DNA of 46,672 nucleotides from UBA8437 sp963933195 (lineage in GTDB: Bacteria > Planctomycetota > Planctomycetia > Planctomycetales > Planctomycetaceae): assembly GCA_963933195.1 (NCBI GenBank), contig CAWVUS010000009.1:1-46672 (forward strand). Reading direction: 5' to 3'. Under the pieces are notes generated by a model, which was not told the DNA's origin, did no database searches, and saw nothing but the letters and a program-made list of their open reading frames with translations. Positions 27,401 to 33,878 of this stretch are shown piece after piece. How positions within the stretch are numbered: the stretch's first letter is position 1; every line of letters begins with the position of its first letter. The position numbers and the translations under genes are program-made.

Positions 27401-28318
27401 AATCTCGAGATTCTCGGCGGTGAACCGCTCGCACCGGCCGGCGGTAGCGGTCGACTGGAATTGGCTCGCTGGCTGACTCGTGAAAACAATCCGCTGATGC
27501 CGCGGGTGATGGCCAATCGGATCTGGTCAGGTCATTTCGGTCGCGGACTGGTGGCGACCGAGAACGATTTCGGCGTTCGCGGAGAACGCCCAACACACCC
27601 GCAGTTGCTCGACTGGCTGGCCTCGCGTTTCCGCGAGACGGGGTTTTCGATCAAGACGTTGCACCGGCTGATCATGGACTCGGCGGCGTACCGGCGATCC
27701 AGCCAGTTCGATCAGCGGTCCAGCCAGAGCGACCCGGAATCCCGGTTGCTGTGGCGTTTCAACCGTCGAAGATTGTCGGCCGAGGAGATTCGCGATTCGA
27801 TGTTGTTTCTCAGCGGAGAACTGGACCAGAGTTTCGGAGGGCCTCATCCGTTTCCGGACCAGGGTGGCTGGACATTTTCCCAGCACGCTCCGTTTTACGG
27901 GCTCTATCCCACAAAACGCCGTAGCGTGTTCCTGATGCAGCAGCGGTTGAAACGTCATCCATTCCTGGCGCTCTTCGACGGGGCCGATCCGAACGTCAGT
28001 ACCGCTCACCGCGAATTGACGACCGTGCCGACCCAGTCGCTGTTCTTGATGAACAGCGAGTTTGTTCACGAGCAATCTGCTGTTCTGGCCGATCGGGTGT
28101 TGTCGGTTTCGAAAACTCGTTCCGGACGATTGCAACAAGCCTGGCAACTGACATTGGGCCGGGAGGCCACCGCCCGGGAAACGGCCGAGGCGGAGAAGTT
28201 TCTGTTGGATTACTCCCGGGCACTGCAGGTGGCAGAGGGTCAGCCGGTCAGTCGGATTGCCTGGTCGGCGTTGGTGCGGACGTTGTTGACCAGAAACGAA
28301 TTCCTGTTTGTAGACTGA
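24482..28318 (+). CDS. Exported pentapeptide-repeat - PSCyt1 - DUF1549 - DUF1553 fusion protein
   Basis: This protein has 1278 residues from the ATG at 24482, which has GAGG 7 bases upstream. A GTG at 24476, overlapping the previous stop, and an ATG at 24518 are alternatives. A hydrophobic signal-like segment lies at about 18-40. Residues about 105-232 are pentapeptide repeats (A-D/N-L-x-x, for example DLHGANLQRADLRQASLRDA). PSCyt1 has CVKCH at 273-277 and LKMPPE near 324-329. DUF1549 spans about 394-525 (DIDRFVRRRL, RRATFDLTGLPPTP, RHWLDVVRYADT). CARCHDHKYDP is at 582-592. A module at 728-890 is shared with the protein at 19026-23141. DUF1553 runs from about 988 to 1265. The pentapeptide fusion is the odd part. 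A DUF1501 gene follows after 4 bases. The role is unknown. Confidence 0.93.
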   Translation: MRKGWAVCRSTGMFRGRLAVCSAVGGAIVVCLLAVPVGVAIEPAALDRELSAISRQLKPHKPVPEVTVKRLVELGRAATAQGRGRLLRWVLDQQADTSVVWQRVSFEGASLQGAKLVRPSLAERLGSVPFAEAYTSKDYQTGRNVFTAWLPGARLRGAHLERVDLHGANLQRADLRQASLRDANLAGAVLNGADLRGADLRGADFRGARLVGAKLDGARRDGARWQGAVLAVTRQNSAVARPVAGPVAGTPKPNAQALAFFENRIRPLLVARCVKCHGPKKAEGGLRLDSHTGLLRGGEGGRVVVPGNPKSSPLLAAVRRDGELKMPPERSLSRLEIADLLRWIRHGAVWPEGMLLAEPGPALRGGPITDRERKFWSFQPVGDPEIPKADGPDVRNDIDRFVRRRLQLAGLEAVPEADRRTLLRRATFDLTGLPPTPAETRAFLDDDKPGSFRRVVDRLLESPGYGVRWGRHWLDVVRYADTAGETADFPTPLSYKYRNWVIESLNRDLPYDQFLVHQLAGDILAELDKSLGDDDYRRLRVATGFIAISRRFGFDSEKYHDLTIQDTIDTLGQVVLGLSLGCARCHDHKYDPINAQDYYSWYGIFESTRYSFPGSEQKKKPYDLFPVVRAERIEPSRAAYQLKIQKLDKEIRPLALRLTLMKGGLGERPPSRKGEKYKVRISPWRGFLAERLLNQKEQDHDKHKGFHVWHRNNLPVVGVNVSQVLLKVPGEVPPGSLVVHPAAKDGVGIAWRSPITGRVRVAGRIVDQHRQCGDSVRWHIDRLDSAGFTPLASAGNTRAGTSPISAKALESVEVKEGDYLQLVLVPQVSYGCDLTRVELSIQEISEEQDRDGTPTRKWQLVPDVIDRFLLGNPHPGREDLGEAWTFFQSPTDRGAGWANGNDLTPLVVELGGSKQELARLSERLALLRRQRDALKLVEPVGMHYGAIDKEKPADGRIRLRGDKAKLGAVVARRNLEILGGEPLAPAGGSGRLELARWLTRENNPLMPRVMANRIWSGHFGRGLVATENDFGVRGERPTHPQLLDWLASRFRETGFSIKTLHRLIMDSAAYRRSSQFDQRSSQSDPESRLLWRFNRRRLSAEEIRDSMLFLSGELDQSFGGPHPFPDQGGWTFSQHAPFYGLYPTKRRSVFLMQQRLKRHPFLALFDGADPNVSTAHRELTTVPTQSLFLMNSEFVHEQSAVLADRVLSVSKTRSGRLQQAWQLTLGREATARETAEAEKFLLDYSRALQVAEGQPVSRIAWSALVRTLLTRNEFLFVD
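24794..25177 (+). repeat. Pentapeptide repeat region inside the cytochrome fusion gene
   Basis: These bases encode residues about 105-232. From residue 153 the five-residue period is nearly unbroken (GARLRGAHLERVDL, then GANLQRADLRQASL, GADLRGADLRGADF), with Leu or Phe at the central position and Ala two before it. Such repeats fold as a right-handed square beta-helix. The first units (SFEGASLQGAKL) are separated from the rest by about 35 non-repeat residues. Confidence 0.85.
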
Positions 28319-28322
28319 TGTG

Positions 28323-29759
28323 ATGAGTGGTCTGATGTCACGAATTGTCGAGATCGACAGTCAACCCAGCCGTCGGCAGGCCCTGGCCAGTTGTGCTGGT
28401 GGGCTTGGTTCGTTGGCGGTGGCCGGCGGGCTGCCGCAAGGGTTTGCCGCGGTGGGTGGCCGCGGTGCTGTCGACCCCCTGGCTCCACGGGATCCACATC
28501 ATGCTCCCAGGGCCAGCCGTGTCATTTTCCTGTACATGACCGGTGGCGTCTCGCACGTCGACAGCTTCGATCCCAAGCCCCAGCTTTCCGCCCGTCACGG
28601 GCAGTCCATCACTGTCGACAACTGGCAGGGCAAACTGGGGGAATTCAAACGACATCTCAAGAGACCTGATTGGAAATTCCGACCGGGCGGGGACTGTGGC
28701 ACCCAGGTCAGCGATCTGTTTCCCCGGATGCGATCGATTGTCGATGACCTGTGTGTCATCCGTTCGATGTCCTCGGATCACACGAATCACTACGAGAGCA
28801 CGCTGGGGATGCATTGCGGGTCCTGGACATTCGCTCGCCCCTCGATCGGTGCCTGGTGCAGCTATGGACTGGGCACGTTCAACAGGAATCTTCCCTCGTT
28901 CATGGTCCTGGCGCCCACGACCCCCTACGCCGGTGCCCAGACGTGGGGCAGCGATTTTTTGCCGGGATGCCACCAGGGGACATGGATTGTTCCCGGAGAC
29001 AATCCGATTCCGAACCTGAGGCCGCGGGCCGGCAACGAGCGTTTGCAACAGTTGGAACTGCAATTGCTGGGCGGAGCGAATCGTCGGCACTTGAAACGTC
29101 GGATTGCTGACAGGGCACTGGAGGCGAGGATCCGTTCCTTCGACACGGCGTTCGGGATGCAGCGAGAGGCTCCCGAGGCGATGGACCTGGGGGGGGAGAC
29201 CGCGTCGACGTTGGCCATGTACGGGATCGGGCCGGGGCAGACGACCGGGTTTGGCTGGCAATGCCTGGTGGCACGACGGTTGGCCGAACGGGGTGTACGG
29301 TTCATTGAATTGATCGATGTGGGTTCGTCGGGCAACTGGGATGCACACGGAAACATGGCGACTCACGGCCCGCTGGCCCGGAATGTCGACGGCCCGATTG
29401 CCGCGCTGGTGACAGACCTGAAACAGCGTGGAATGCTCGATGATACGCTGGTGGTCTGGACGACCGAATTTGGCCGGACACCGTATCATGAGAAAGCGGA
29501 CCATCCCGGTCGCGAGCACCATCACCAGGTGTTCAGTTCCTGGATGGCCGGCGGGGGAGTGAAACCCGGCCTGGTGCACGGGGCTTCCGATGAACTGGGG
29601 ATCGACGTGGCCGAGTCCCGGGTCCACGTGCACGATTTTCATGCGACAATATTGCACCTGCTGGGATTGGATCACGAGCGTTTGACATACCGATTTGCCG
29701 GGCGAGATTACCGGCTGACGGATGTGCACGGTGAGGTGGTGAGAGAGATCCTGGCCTAG
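28323..29759 (+). CDS. DUF1501 family Tat-exported protein (cytochrome-paired subtype)
   Basis: This protein has 478 residues from the ATG at 28323; a GTG directly before it (28320) and an ATG at 28335 are alternatives. A twin-arginine type leader is present (SRRQAL at 16-21). DUF1501 segments are RVIFLYMTGGVSHVDSFDPK, VIRSMSSDHTNHYESTLG, LVVWTTEFGRTPYHE, GREHHHQVFSSWMAGGG and the tail HERLTYRFAGRDYRLTDVHG. It is the closest relative in the window of the DUF1501 protein at 2868-4265; both follow a DUF1549/DUF1553 gene. The start lies 4 bases after the preceding stop, so translation is probably coupled. It ends the plus-strand block; a GGCTCCGGAGCC palindrome starts at the base after its stop codon. 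Confidence 0.93.
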   Translation: MSGLMSRIVEIDSQPSRRQALASCAGGLGSLAVAGGLPQGFAAVGGRGAVDPLAPRDPHHAPRASRVIFLYMTGGVSHVDSFDPKPQLSARHGQSITVDNWQGKLGEFKRHLKRPDWKFRPGGDCGTQVSDLFPRMRSIVDDLCVIRSMSSDHTNHYESTLGMHCGSWTFARPSIGAWCSYGLGTFNRNLPSFMVLAPTTPYAGAQTWGSDFLPGCHQGTWIVPGDNPIPNLRPRAGNERLQQLELQLLGGANRRHLKRRIADRALEARIRSFDTAFGMQREAPEAMDLGGETASTLAMYGIGPGQTTGFGWQCLVARRLAERGVRFIELIDVGSSGNWDAHGNMATHGPLARNVDGPIAALVTDLKQRGMLDDTLVVWTTEFGRTPYHEKADHPGREHHHQVFSSWMAGGGVKPGLVHGASDELGIDVAESRVHVHDFHATILHLLGLDHERLTYRFAGRDYRLTDVHGEVVREILA

Positions 29760-29974
29760 GGCTCCGGAGCCACGGCGAATTTGTGCCTGGTGGCCAATTG
29801 CTGCCGGAGGTGCGGTCGCGCGGGTTATTCGATCCGTAGGATCCATGCGGATGGCATCGGCCGAACAGCCCGATTGCGCGGCACCGCCGGTCTAACCCAC
29901 CGGAGGTCGCCAATTGTCGGCTTCGCGAGACGGTTTCTTGCCCAGTGAGACGGCCGGACTGACGATCTTGTAGG

Positions 29975-30135
29975 TGCGACCGATACTCCTCACCTTTCCT
30001 TATCGGTCGTAAGAGAAATCTTGCTACCTTCCCTCCGCCGAGAAGCCGCCCTGGCTTCTCGGCGGTCCTCACACAACTGAGATCGGCACCTGTGAGTAGA
30101 GCCCTGCCGGCCACTTGGCCGGCAGGGCTCGTTTT
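29975..30135 (+). ncRNA. Candidate structured RNA or leader with four stem-loops
   Basis: Stem P1 pairs 29975-29985 with 30001-30011 (11 pairs, one G-U) around a 15-base pyrimidine loop. P2 pairs 30035-30047 with 30053-30065 (13 perfect pairs, 5-base loop). P3 pairs CTCACA (30068-30073) with TGTGAG (30091-30096). P4 pairs 30099-30112 with 30117-30130 (14 perfect pairs, 4-base loop) and is followed by GTTTTC. P2, P3 and P4 are separated by only 2 bases each. TCCTCAC occurs in the P1 loop (29987-29993) and again at 30066-30072. It could be an independent small RNA, or a 5' leader of the VOC-SDR-SMP30-amidase cluster with a regulated terminator. I do not recognise a known family. Confidence 0.45.
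30099..30135 (+). terminator. Rho-independent terminator-like hairpin
   Basis: A perfect 14-base-pair stem, GAGCCCTGCCGGCC / GGCCGGCAGGGCTC, with the loop ACTT is followed on the plus strand by GTTTTCATTT. The minus-strand flank has no T-run. It could end readthrough from the upstream DUF1501 block, end a small RNA, or act in the leader of the VOC gene 71 bases downstream. Confidence 0.65.
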
Positions 30136-30205
30136 CATTTGGGAGGCTTCGCGAGTATTCTCGTTGACTTCTGTCCACAGCACCCCATTCCGAGAGCTTG
30201 TCATC

Positions 30206-30592
30206 GTGAAGATCGAACACCTGGCCTGGAACGTCGAAGACCCGATCAGCGTGGCCCGCTGGTACGTCGAGAACCTTGGTTTTACGATCAAGCGTCAGAT
30301 CGACGCGCCGCCCTGGATTCACTTCCTGGCCGACGACAGTGGAACGGTGATGCTGGAACTCTACGGGAACCCGGCCATTGACGTGCACGGTTTTGCAGAC
30401 ATTCCCGCAATGGGACTGCACCTGGCGCTGGTGACCGACGACATCGAAGCTGACATGGCCCGGCTGACCGAAGCTGGTGGCTCGCCCGACGGTGAGATCA
30501 ATGCCAACGAGTCGGGTGACCGGTTGGGTATGATCCGCGACCCCTGGGGCTTCTGTCTGCAGTTGGTGCAACGCGCCGTGCCGATGATCTGA
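30206..30592 (+). CDS. VOC superfamily (glyoxalase/dioxygenase fold) protein
   Basis: This 128-residue protein starts at GTG 30206, giving the usual VOC beginning (KIEHLAWNVEDPISVARWY). The in-frame start further upstream would run through the terminator hairpin. The two beta-alpha-beta-beta-beta units are visible (ARWYVENLGFTIKR, VMLELYGNP; then LHLALVTDDIEADMARL and DPWGFCLQLV). His5, Glu in MLELY and His in GLHLAL are plausible metal ligands. Family members include glyoxalase I, extradiol dioxygenases and resistance proteins; the substrate here is unknown. It starts the four-gene plus-strand cluster with an SDR, an SMP-30-like protein and an amidase, which suggests small-molecule catabolism. 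Confidence 0.87.
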   Translation: MKIEHLAWNVEDPISVARWYVENLGFTIKRQIDAPPWIHFLADDSGTVMLELYGNPAIDVHGFADIPAMGLHLALVTDDIEADMARLTEAGGSPDGEINANESGDRLGMIRDPWGFCLQLVQRAVPMI

Positions 30593-30655
30593 CCGGTGAG
30601 GTCACCGGTTTCAGCAACAACCGACACATGACCACCATGGAAAAGAAACGAGGCA

Positions 30656-31420
30656 ATGATGAGTGAAAGTGACTTTGCGGGTCGACATGTGCTGATCACC
30701 GGTGGCACGCGGGGCATTGGTAAGTCGCTGGCGGTGATGCTGGCTGCCGAGGGGGCCAAATTGTCGTTGAACTATGTGTCACGAGCCGAGGATGCGGCTG
30801 CAGCCGTGGCGGAGGTCGAGAACGCCGGCGGAGAGGGAGTCGCGGTGGCCGGCGATGTGTCGACGCCCGAAGGGGCCGCTGCGATTGTCGCCGCCGCCCG
30901 CGAGGCCATGGGGCCGATCGACATGCTGGTTTGTTCGGCCGGTACCAGCAGCCCGACGCCAGCCGACGAGATCACCTGGGAACTCTGGAAACACGAACTG
31001 AATGTCAATCTCGACGGCACCTTCACGATGATCTACGCCGTCAAGGACGAGATGATCGAGCGGGGATTCGGACGAATCGTGACCGTCAGTTCGATCGCCG
31101 GGCTTCGAGAACGGATGAACCAGGTGCCGTATTCGACGTCCAAGGCCGGCGTGATCGCGTTGACCCGCTGCACGGCCCATGCCTGGGCTGGCAAGAACGT
31201 GCGGGTCAATTGCCTGTGTCCGGGACTGACCGAGACCGAAATGGCTCACACGCTCGGTGACGACGCCATGGCGCACATCATCGAGAACACGCCGATTGGA
31301 CGGATTGGTCAACCCGAAGAACTGGCCTCCGTGGCTCGTTTTCTACTCTCCGAAGAGTCCAGTTACATGACCGGGCAGACGATCGTTGCCAGTGGTGGTC
31401 GTTGCATGTTGCCCGGATAA
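30656..31420 (+). CDS. Short-chain dehydrogenase/reductase (SDR), FabG-like
   Basis: This 254-residue NAD(P)-dependent oxidoreductase has the Rossmann glycine motif TGGTRGIG near residues 15-22, the VCSAGTSSP segment near the NNAG position, and the catalytic residues S146, Y159 and K163 (VSSIAG, then VPYSTSKAG). The length is standard for classical SDRs. The C-terminus (FLLSEESSYMTGQTIVASGG) is typical of the FabG-like branch. Two ATGs occur in tandem at 30656 and 30659, with an AGG upstream. It lies 63 bases after the VOC gene and 18 before the SMP-30-like gene. The context argues for oxidation or reduction of a sugar or xenobiotic intermediate rather than fatty acid synthesis, but no substrate can be read from the sequence. 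Confidence 0.94.
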   Translation: MMSESDFAGRHVLITGGTRGIGKSLAVMLAAEGAKLSLNYVSRAEDAAAAVAEVENAGGEGVAVAGDVSTPEGAAAIVAAAREAMGPIDMLVCSAGTSSPTPADEITWELWKHELNVNLDGTFTMIYAVKDEMIERGFGRIVTVSSIAGLRERMNQVPYSTSKAGVIALTRCTAHAWAGKNVRVNCLCPGLTETEMAHTLGDDAMAHIIENTPIGRIGQPEELASVARFLLSEESSYMTGQTIVASGGRCMLPG

Positions 31421-31438
31421 CCAGGGGGGCAGACGACC

Positions 31439-32368
31439 ATGCCAGGAGCGACGGAGACTAGCGAACTGCGGGTTCTCTACCAGCCGGAAAATCCCGAGTT
31501 GGGCTATCTGCCCGAGGGACCCATCGATTGTGGGTCGGGCGAGATCAGCTGGGTGGCGATCCAGCACGGACCCGAACACACGACCGGGTCACTGTGTGTG
31601 CTGGACGTTGCCAGCCAGTTCAATCGGCAGGTGACGTTGCCTGGACGACCGGGGTTTGCGTTTCCCAGCGACGATCCCGACGTGTTTCTGGTCGGTGTCG
31701 ATCGCCATGTCTGCCGCGTCTGGCTGAGCAGCGGACGGTGTGAACAGGTGAGCGTCGAGGTGGATGTCGGGGTCGAGAACACGATTATCAACGACGGGGT
31801 CGAGATTGACGAGGGATTGGTCTTTGGCTGCAAGGATTTGGCCTTTGATGAATTCAAAGCCGGGCTCTACTTCTGGCGGTCGGCCGACCGGAAGTTGTTT
31901 CAACTCCGCAACGATCAACTGTGTTCCAATGGCAAGGTTGTCCGCCGGGACGGAAATGGCTGGTGGTTGTGGGATATCGATTCGCCAACCAAGAAGGTCG
32001 TCGGTTATCTGCTCGATCCAGACACCGGCACCCTCGGCGAACGTGAGACGATTCTCGATCTGACTCACCTGCCGTTTTTTCCCGACGGAATGGTGGCCGG
32101 GCGGAGTGCCGGTAGCGTGATCATTGCGTTCTACAATCCCGAGTCGGCTGAAGCCGGCGAGGTGCACGAGTACGACCTGGCGACCGGATCGCAATTGGCC
32201 GTGTGGCGGGTTCCGGGATCGCCCCAGGTGACCTGTCCACTGTTGTGGAATTCTCCCGAGGGGACCCGACTGGTGGTGACCACAGCGGCCGAAAATATGT
32301 CGGAGGAGAAACGGGCCGAGTATCCGCTTGCCGGTGCCATGTTCGTCTCCGACCCGTTTGACGTATGA
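31439..32368 (+). CDS. SMP-30/gluconolactonase/LRE family protein
   Basis: This 309-residue protein has no signal peptide. It matches the six-bladed propeller of SMP-30/gluconolactonases, calcium- or zinc-dependent hydrolases of sugar lactones. Segments supporting this are YLPEGPIDCGSGEISWVAI near the start (Glu metal ligand position), VENTIINDGVEIDEGLVFG with the Asn/Asp ligand region, and FFPDGMVAGRSAGSVIIAFY (Asp ligand). The gene lies 18 bases after the SDR gene and is followed by the amidase. With an SDR, a lactonase would fit oxidation of a sugar to a lactone and its hydrolysis, but this is inference. The blade sequences are divergent, so lactonase activity is less sure than the fold. 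Confidence 0.82.
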   Translation: MPGATETSELRVLYQPENPELGYLPEGPIDCGSGEISWVAIQHGPEHTTGSLCVLDVASQFNRQVTLPGRPGFAFPSDDPDVFLVGVDRHVCRVWLSSGRCEQVSVEVDVGVENTIINDGVEIDEGLVFGCKDLAFDEFKAGLYFWRSADRKLFQLRNDQLCSNGKVVRRDGNGWWLWDIDSPTKKVVGYLLDPDTGTLGERETILDLTHLPFFPDGMVAGRSAGSVIIAFYNPESAEAGEVHEYDLATGSQLAVWRVPGSPQVTCPLLWNSPEGTRLVVTTAAENMSEEKRAEYPLAGAMFVSDPFDV

Positions 32369-32413
32369 ACTCGAAACAGGCGGATGGTCCCGGGTCCGGT
32401 AGCAGGAAAAACC

Positions 32414-33829
32414 ATGTCCAATGAACTGTGTTTCCAGTCGGCCGTCCAACTCGCGTCCCTGGTTCGCAGCGGGGAACTCTCGGCTCGCGAGTTGCTCGAT
32501 GCACACCTGGACCAGATCGACCGGGTGAATCCCCAGGTCAATGCGATCGTCACGCTCACCGACGATTTGGCTCGCAAGCAGGCGGCGGCGGCCGACGAGG
32601 CGCAGGCCCGGGGTGAGTCGCTGGGGCCGCTGCACGGTGTGCCGGTGGCTCACAAGGACCTGGTGGCGACAGCCGGTATCCGCACGACCTGGGGATCGCC
32701 GATTTATTCCGATTTCGTGCCAGACGAGGATGCGTTGATCATCCAGCGGCTGAAGTCCGCAGGCGTGGTCCAGTTGGGCAAGACCAACGTACCGGAATTC
32801 GGGGCCGGGTCGCAGACGTTCAACCCGGTGTTCGGAGCGTGTCTGAACCCGTACGACACCTCGCGGACCTGTGGTGGGAGCAGCGGGGGAGCGGCGGTGG
32901 CGTTGGCGTGTGGCATGGTGCCACTTGCCGACGGGTCCGACACGGGCGGCTCGCTTCGCAATCCTGCCAACTTTTGCAACGTCGTCGGCTTTCGCACCTC
33001 GCCGGGCCGCGTGCCCGTGTATCCGACTGAACTGGGCTGGTTCCCGATCTCGGTGCAAGGTCCGATGGCTCGCACGGTCGAGGACACCGCATTGATGCTC
33101 AGCGTACTGGCCGGACCGGATCCTCGTGTGCCGATCTCGTTGAGTACACCGGGAGAGAAATTCCGGGAGTCATTGGAGCGAGATTTCAGTGGTGTGCGTG
33201 TTGCCTGGAGTCGTGACCTGGGTTCCTTTCCCGTCGACGATGCTGTTTCCCTGGCACTCGAGTCTCAACTGGACGCCTTTTCCACCATTGGTTGTACGCT
33301 CGAACACGATCATCCCGACTTCCGTGATGCGGATTTTTGTTTCAAGACACTGCGGGCCTGGGCGTTTGAGAGCAAGTTCACCCCGCTCCTGGAAGAACAC
33401 CGTGACAAGATCAAGGACACAATCATCTGGAATGCCGAGGCGGGACAACGGCTGAGTGGCCCGGACGTGGCTCGTGCCGAGCGGTTGCGGACGGCGTTGT
33501 TTCACCGGGTACGGGAGTTCATGGACGAGTACGAATACCTGGTGATGCCAGTCAGCCAGGTGGCCCCCTTTGATGTCCAGACCCCGTACATCACCGAGAT
33601 CAACGGGCAGTCGATGGAGACTTATATCGACTGGATGATGTCCTGTTACTTCATCACGGTCACCGGTCTGCCGGCCTTGTCGTTGCCATTTGGGTTCACC
33701 GACGACGGATTGCCGGTGGGGTTGCAGATCATCGGCCGCCACCAGGACGATTTCGGCGTGCTGCAACTGGCCCACGCAATCCAGCAGGCGACCGGCACGT
33801 GGCAGAGGCGGCCGGGAGTGGTGGGCTAG
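32414..33829 (+). CDS. Amidase signature family hydrolase
   Basis: This 471-residue protein starts at the ATG at 32414, which has AGCAGGA upstream; the in-frame start at 32384 lacks support. The Ser-cisSer-Lys triad is complete: K81 in VAHKDLV, S156 in CGGSSGGA and the nucleophile S180 in DTGGSLR. The full length fits the family. It lacks a signal peptide, so it is cytoplasmic. It could hydrolyse a small amide, nitrile-derived amide or carbamate; similarity to GatA is only at family level, and no GatB or GatC is adjacent, which argues against a tRNA amidotransferase role. It closes the VOC-SDR-SMP30 cluster, and meets the DUF1501 gene at 33879 tail to tail across 49 bases with no strong terminator. 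Confidence 0.94.
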   Translation: MSNELCFQSAVQLASLVRSGELSARELLDAHLDQIDRVNPQVNAIVTLTDDLARKQAAAADEAQARGESLGPLHGVPVAHKDLVATAGIRTTWGSPIYSDFVPDEDALIIQRLKSAGVVQLGKTNVPEFGAGSQTFNPVFGACLNPYDTSRTCGGSSGGAAVALACGMVPLADGSDTGGSLRNPANFCNVVGFRTSPGRVPVYPTELGWFPISVQGPMARTVEDTALMLSVLAGPDPRVPISLSTPGEKFRESLERDFSGVRVAWSRDLGSFPVDDAVSLALESQLDAFSTIGCTLEHDHPDFRDADFCFKTLRAWAFESKFTPLLEEHRDKIKDTIIWNAEAGQRLSGPDVARAERLRTALFHRVREFMDEYEYLVMPVSQVAPFDVQTPYITEINGQSMETYIDWMMSCYFITVTGLPALSLPFGFTDDGLPVGLQIIGRHQDDFGVLQLAHAIQQATGTWQRRPGVVG

Positions 33830-33878
33830 GGGCCTTGTGGTTGTTGTCGAGCCACGAGAGTGGTTGACACTCGGCAGA

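Larger units (their letters stand above)
29760..30205. other. Gene-free interval of 446 bases
   Basis: No open frame here has credible codon structure or homology on either strand. It begins with the perfect palindrome GGCTCCGGAGCC (29760-29771). The stretch 29772-29970 shows no clear structure. From 29975 it holds four consecutive stem-loops ending in a terminator-like hairpin (see the RNA candidate). The last 70 bases form the leader of the VOC gene; I see no strong promoter there. Confidence 0.7.

Noticed and set aside
28338..29846. Minus-strand open frame of 502 codons
   Set aside because: It is antisense to a clear DUF1501 gene.
29772..29970. Possible tRNA in the gene-free interval, suggested by a TTCGATCC stretch
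   Set aside because: No acceptor or anticodon stem can be paired with it.
31589..33058. Minus-strand open frame of 489 codons
   Set aside because: It spans two well-supported plus-strand genes (SMP-30-like and amidase) in antisense.
33830..33878. Possible bidirectional terminator between the amidase and DUF1501 genes
   Set aside because: The best stem, CCAC-GAGA-GTGG, has only four strong pairs and no T-run.
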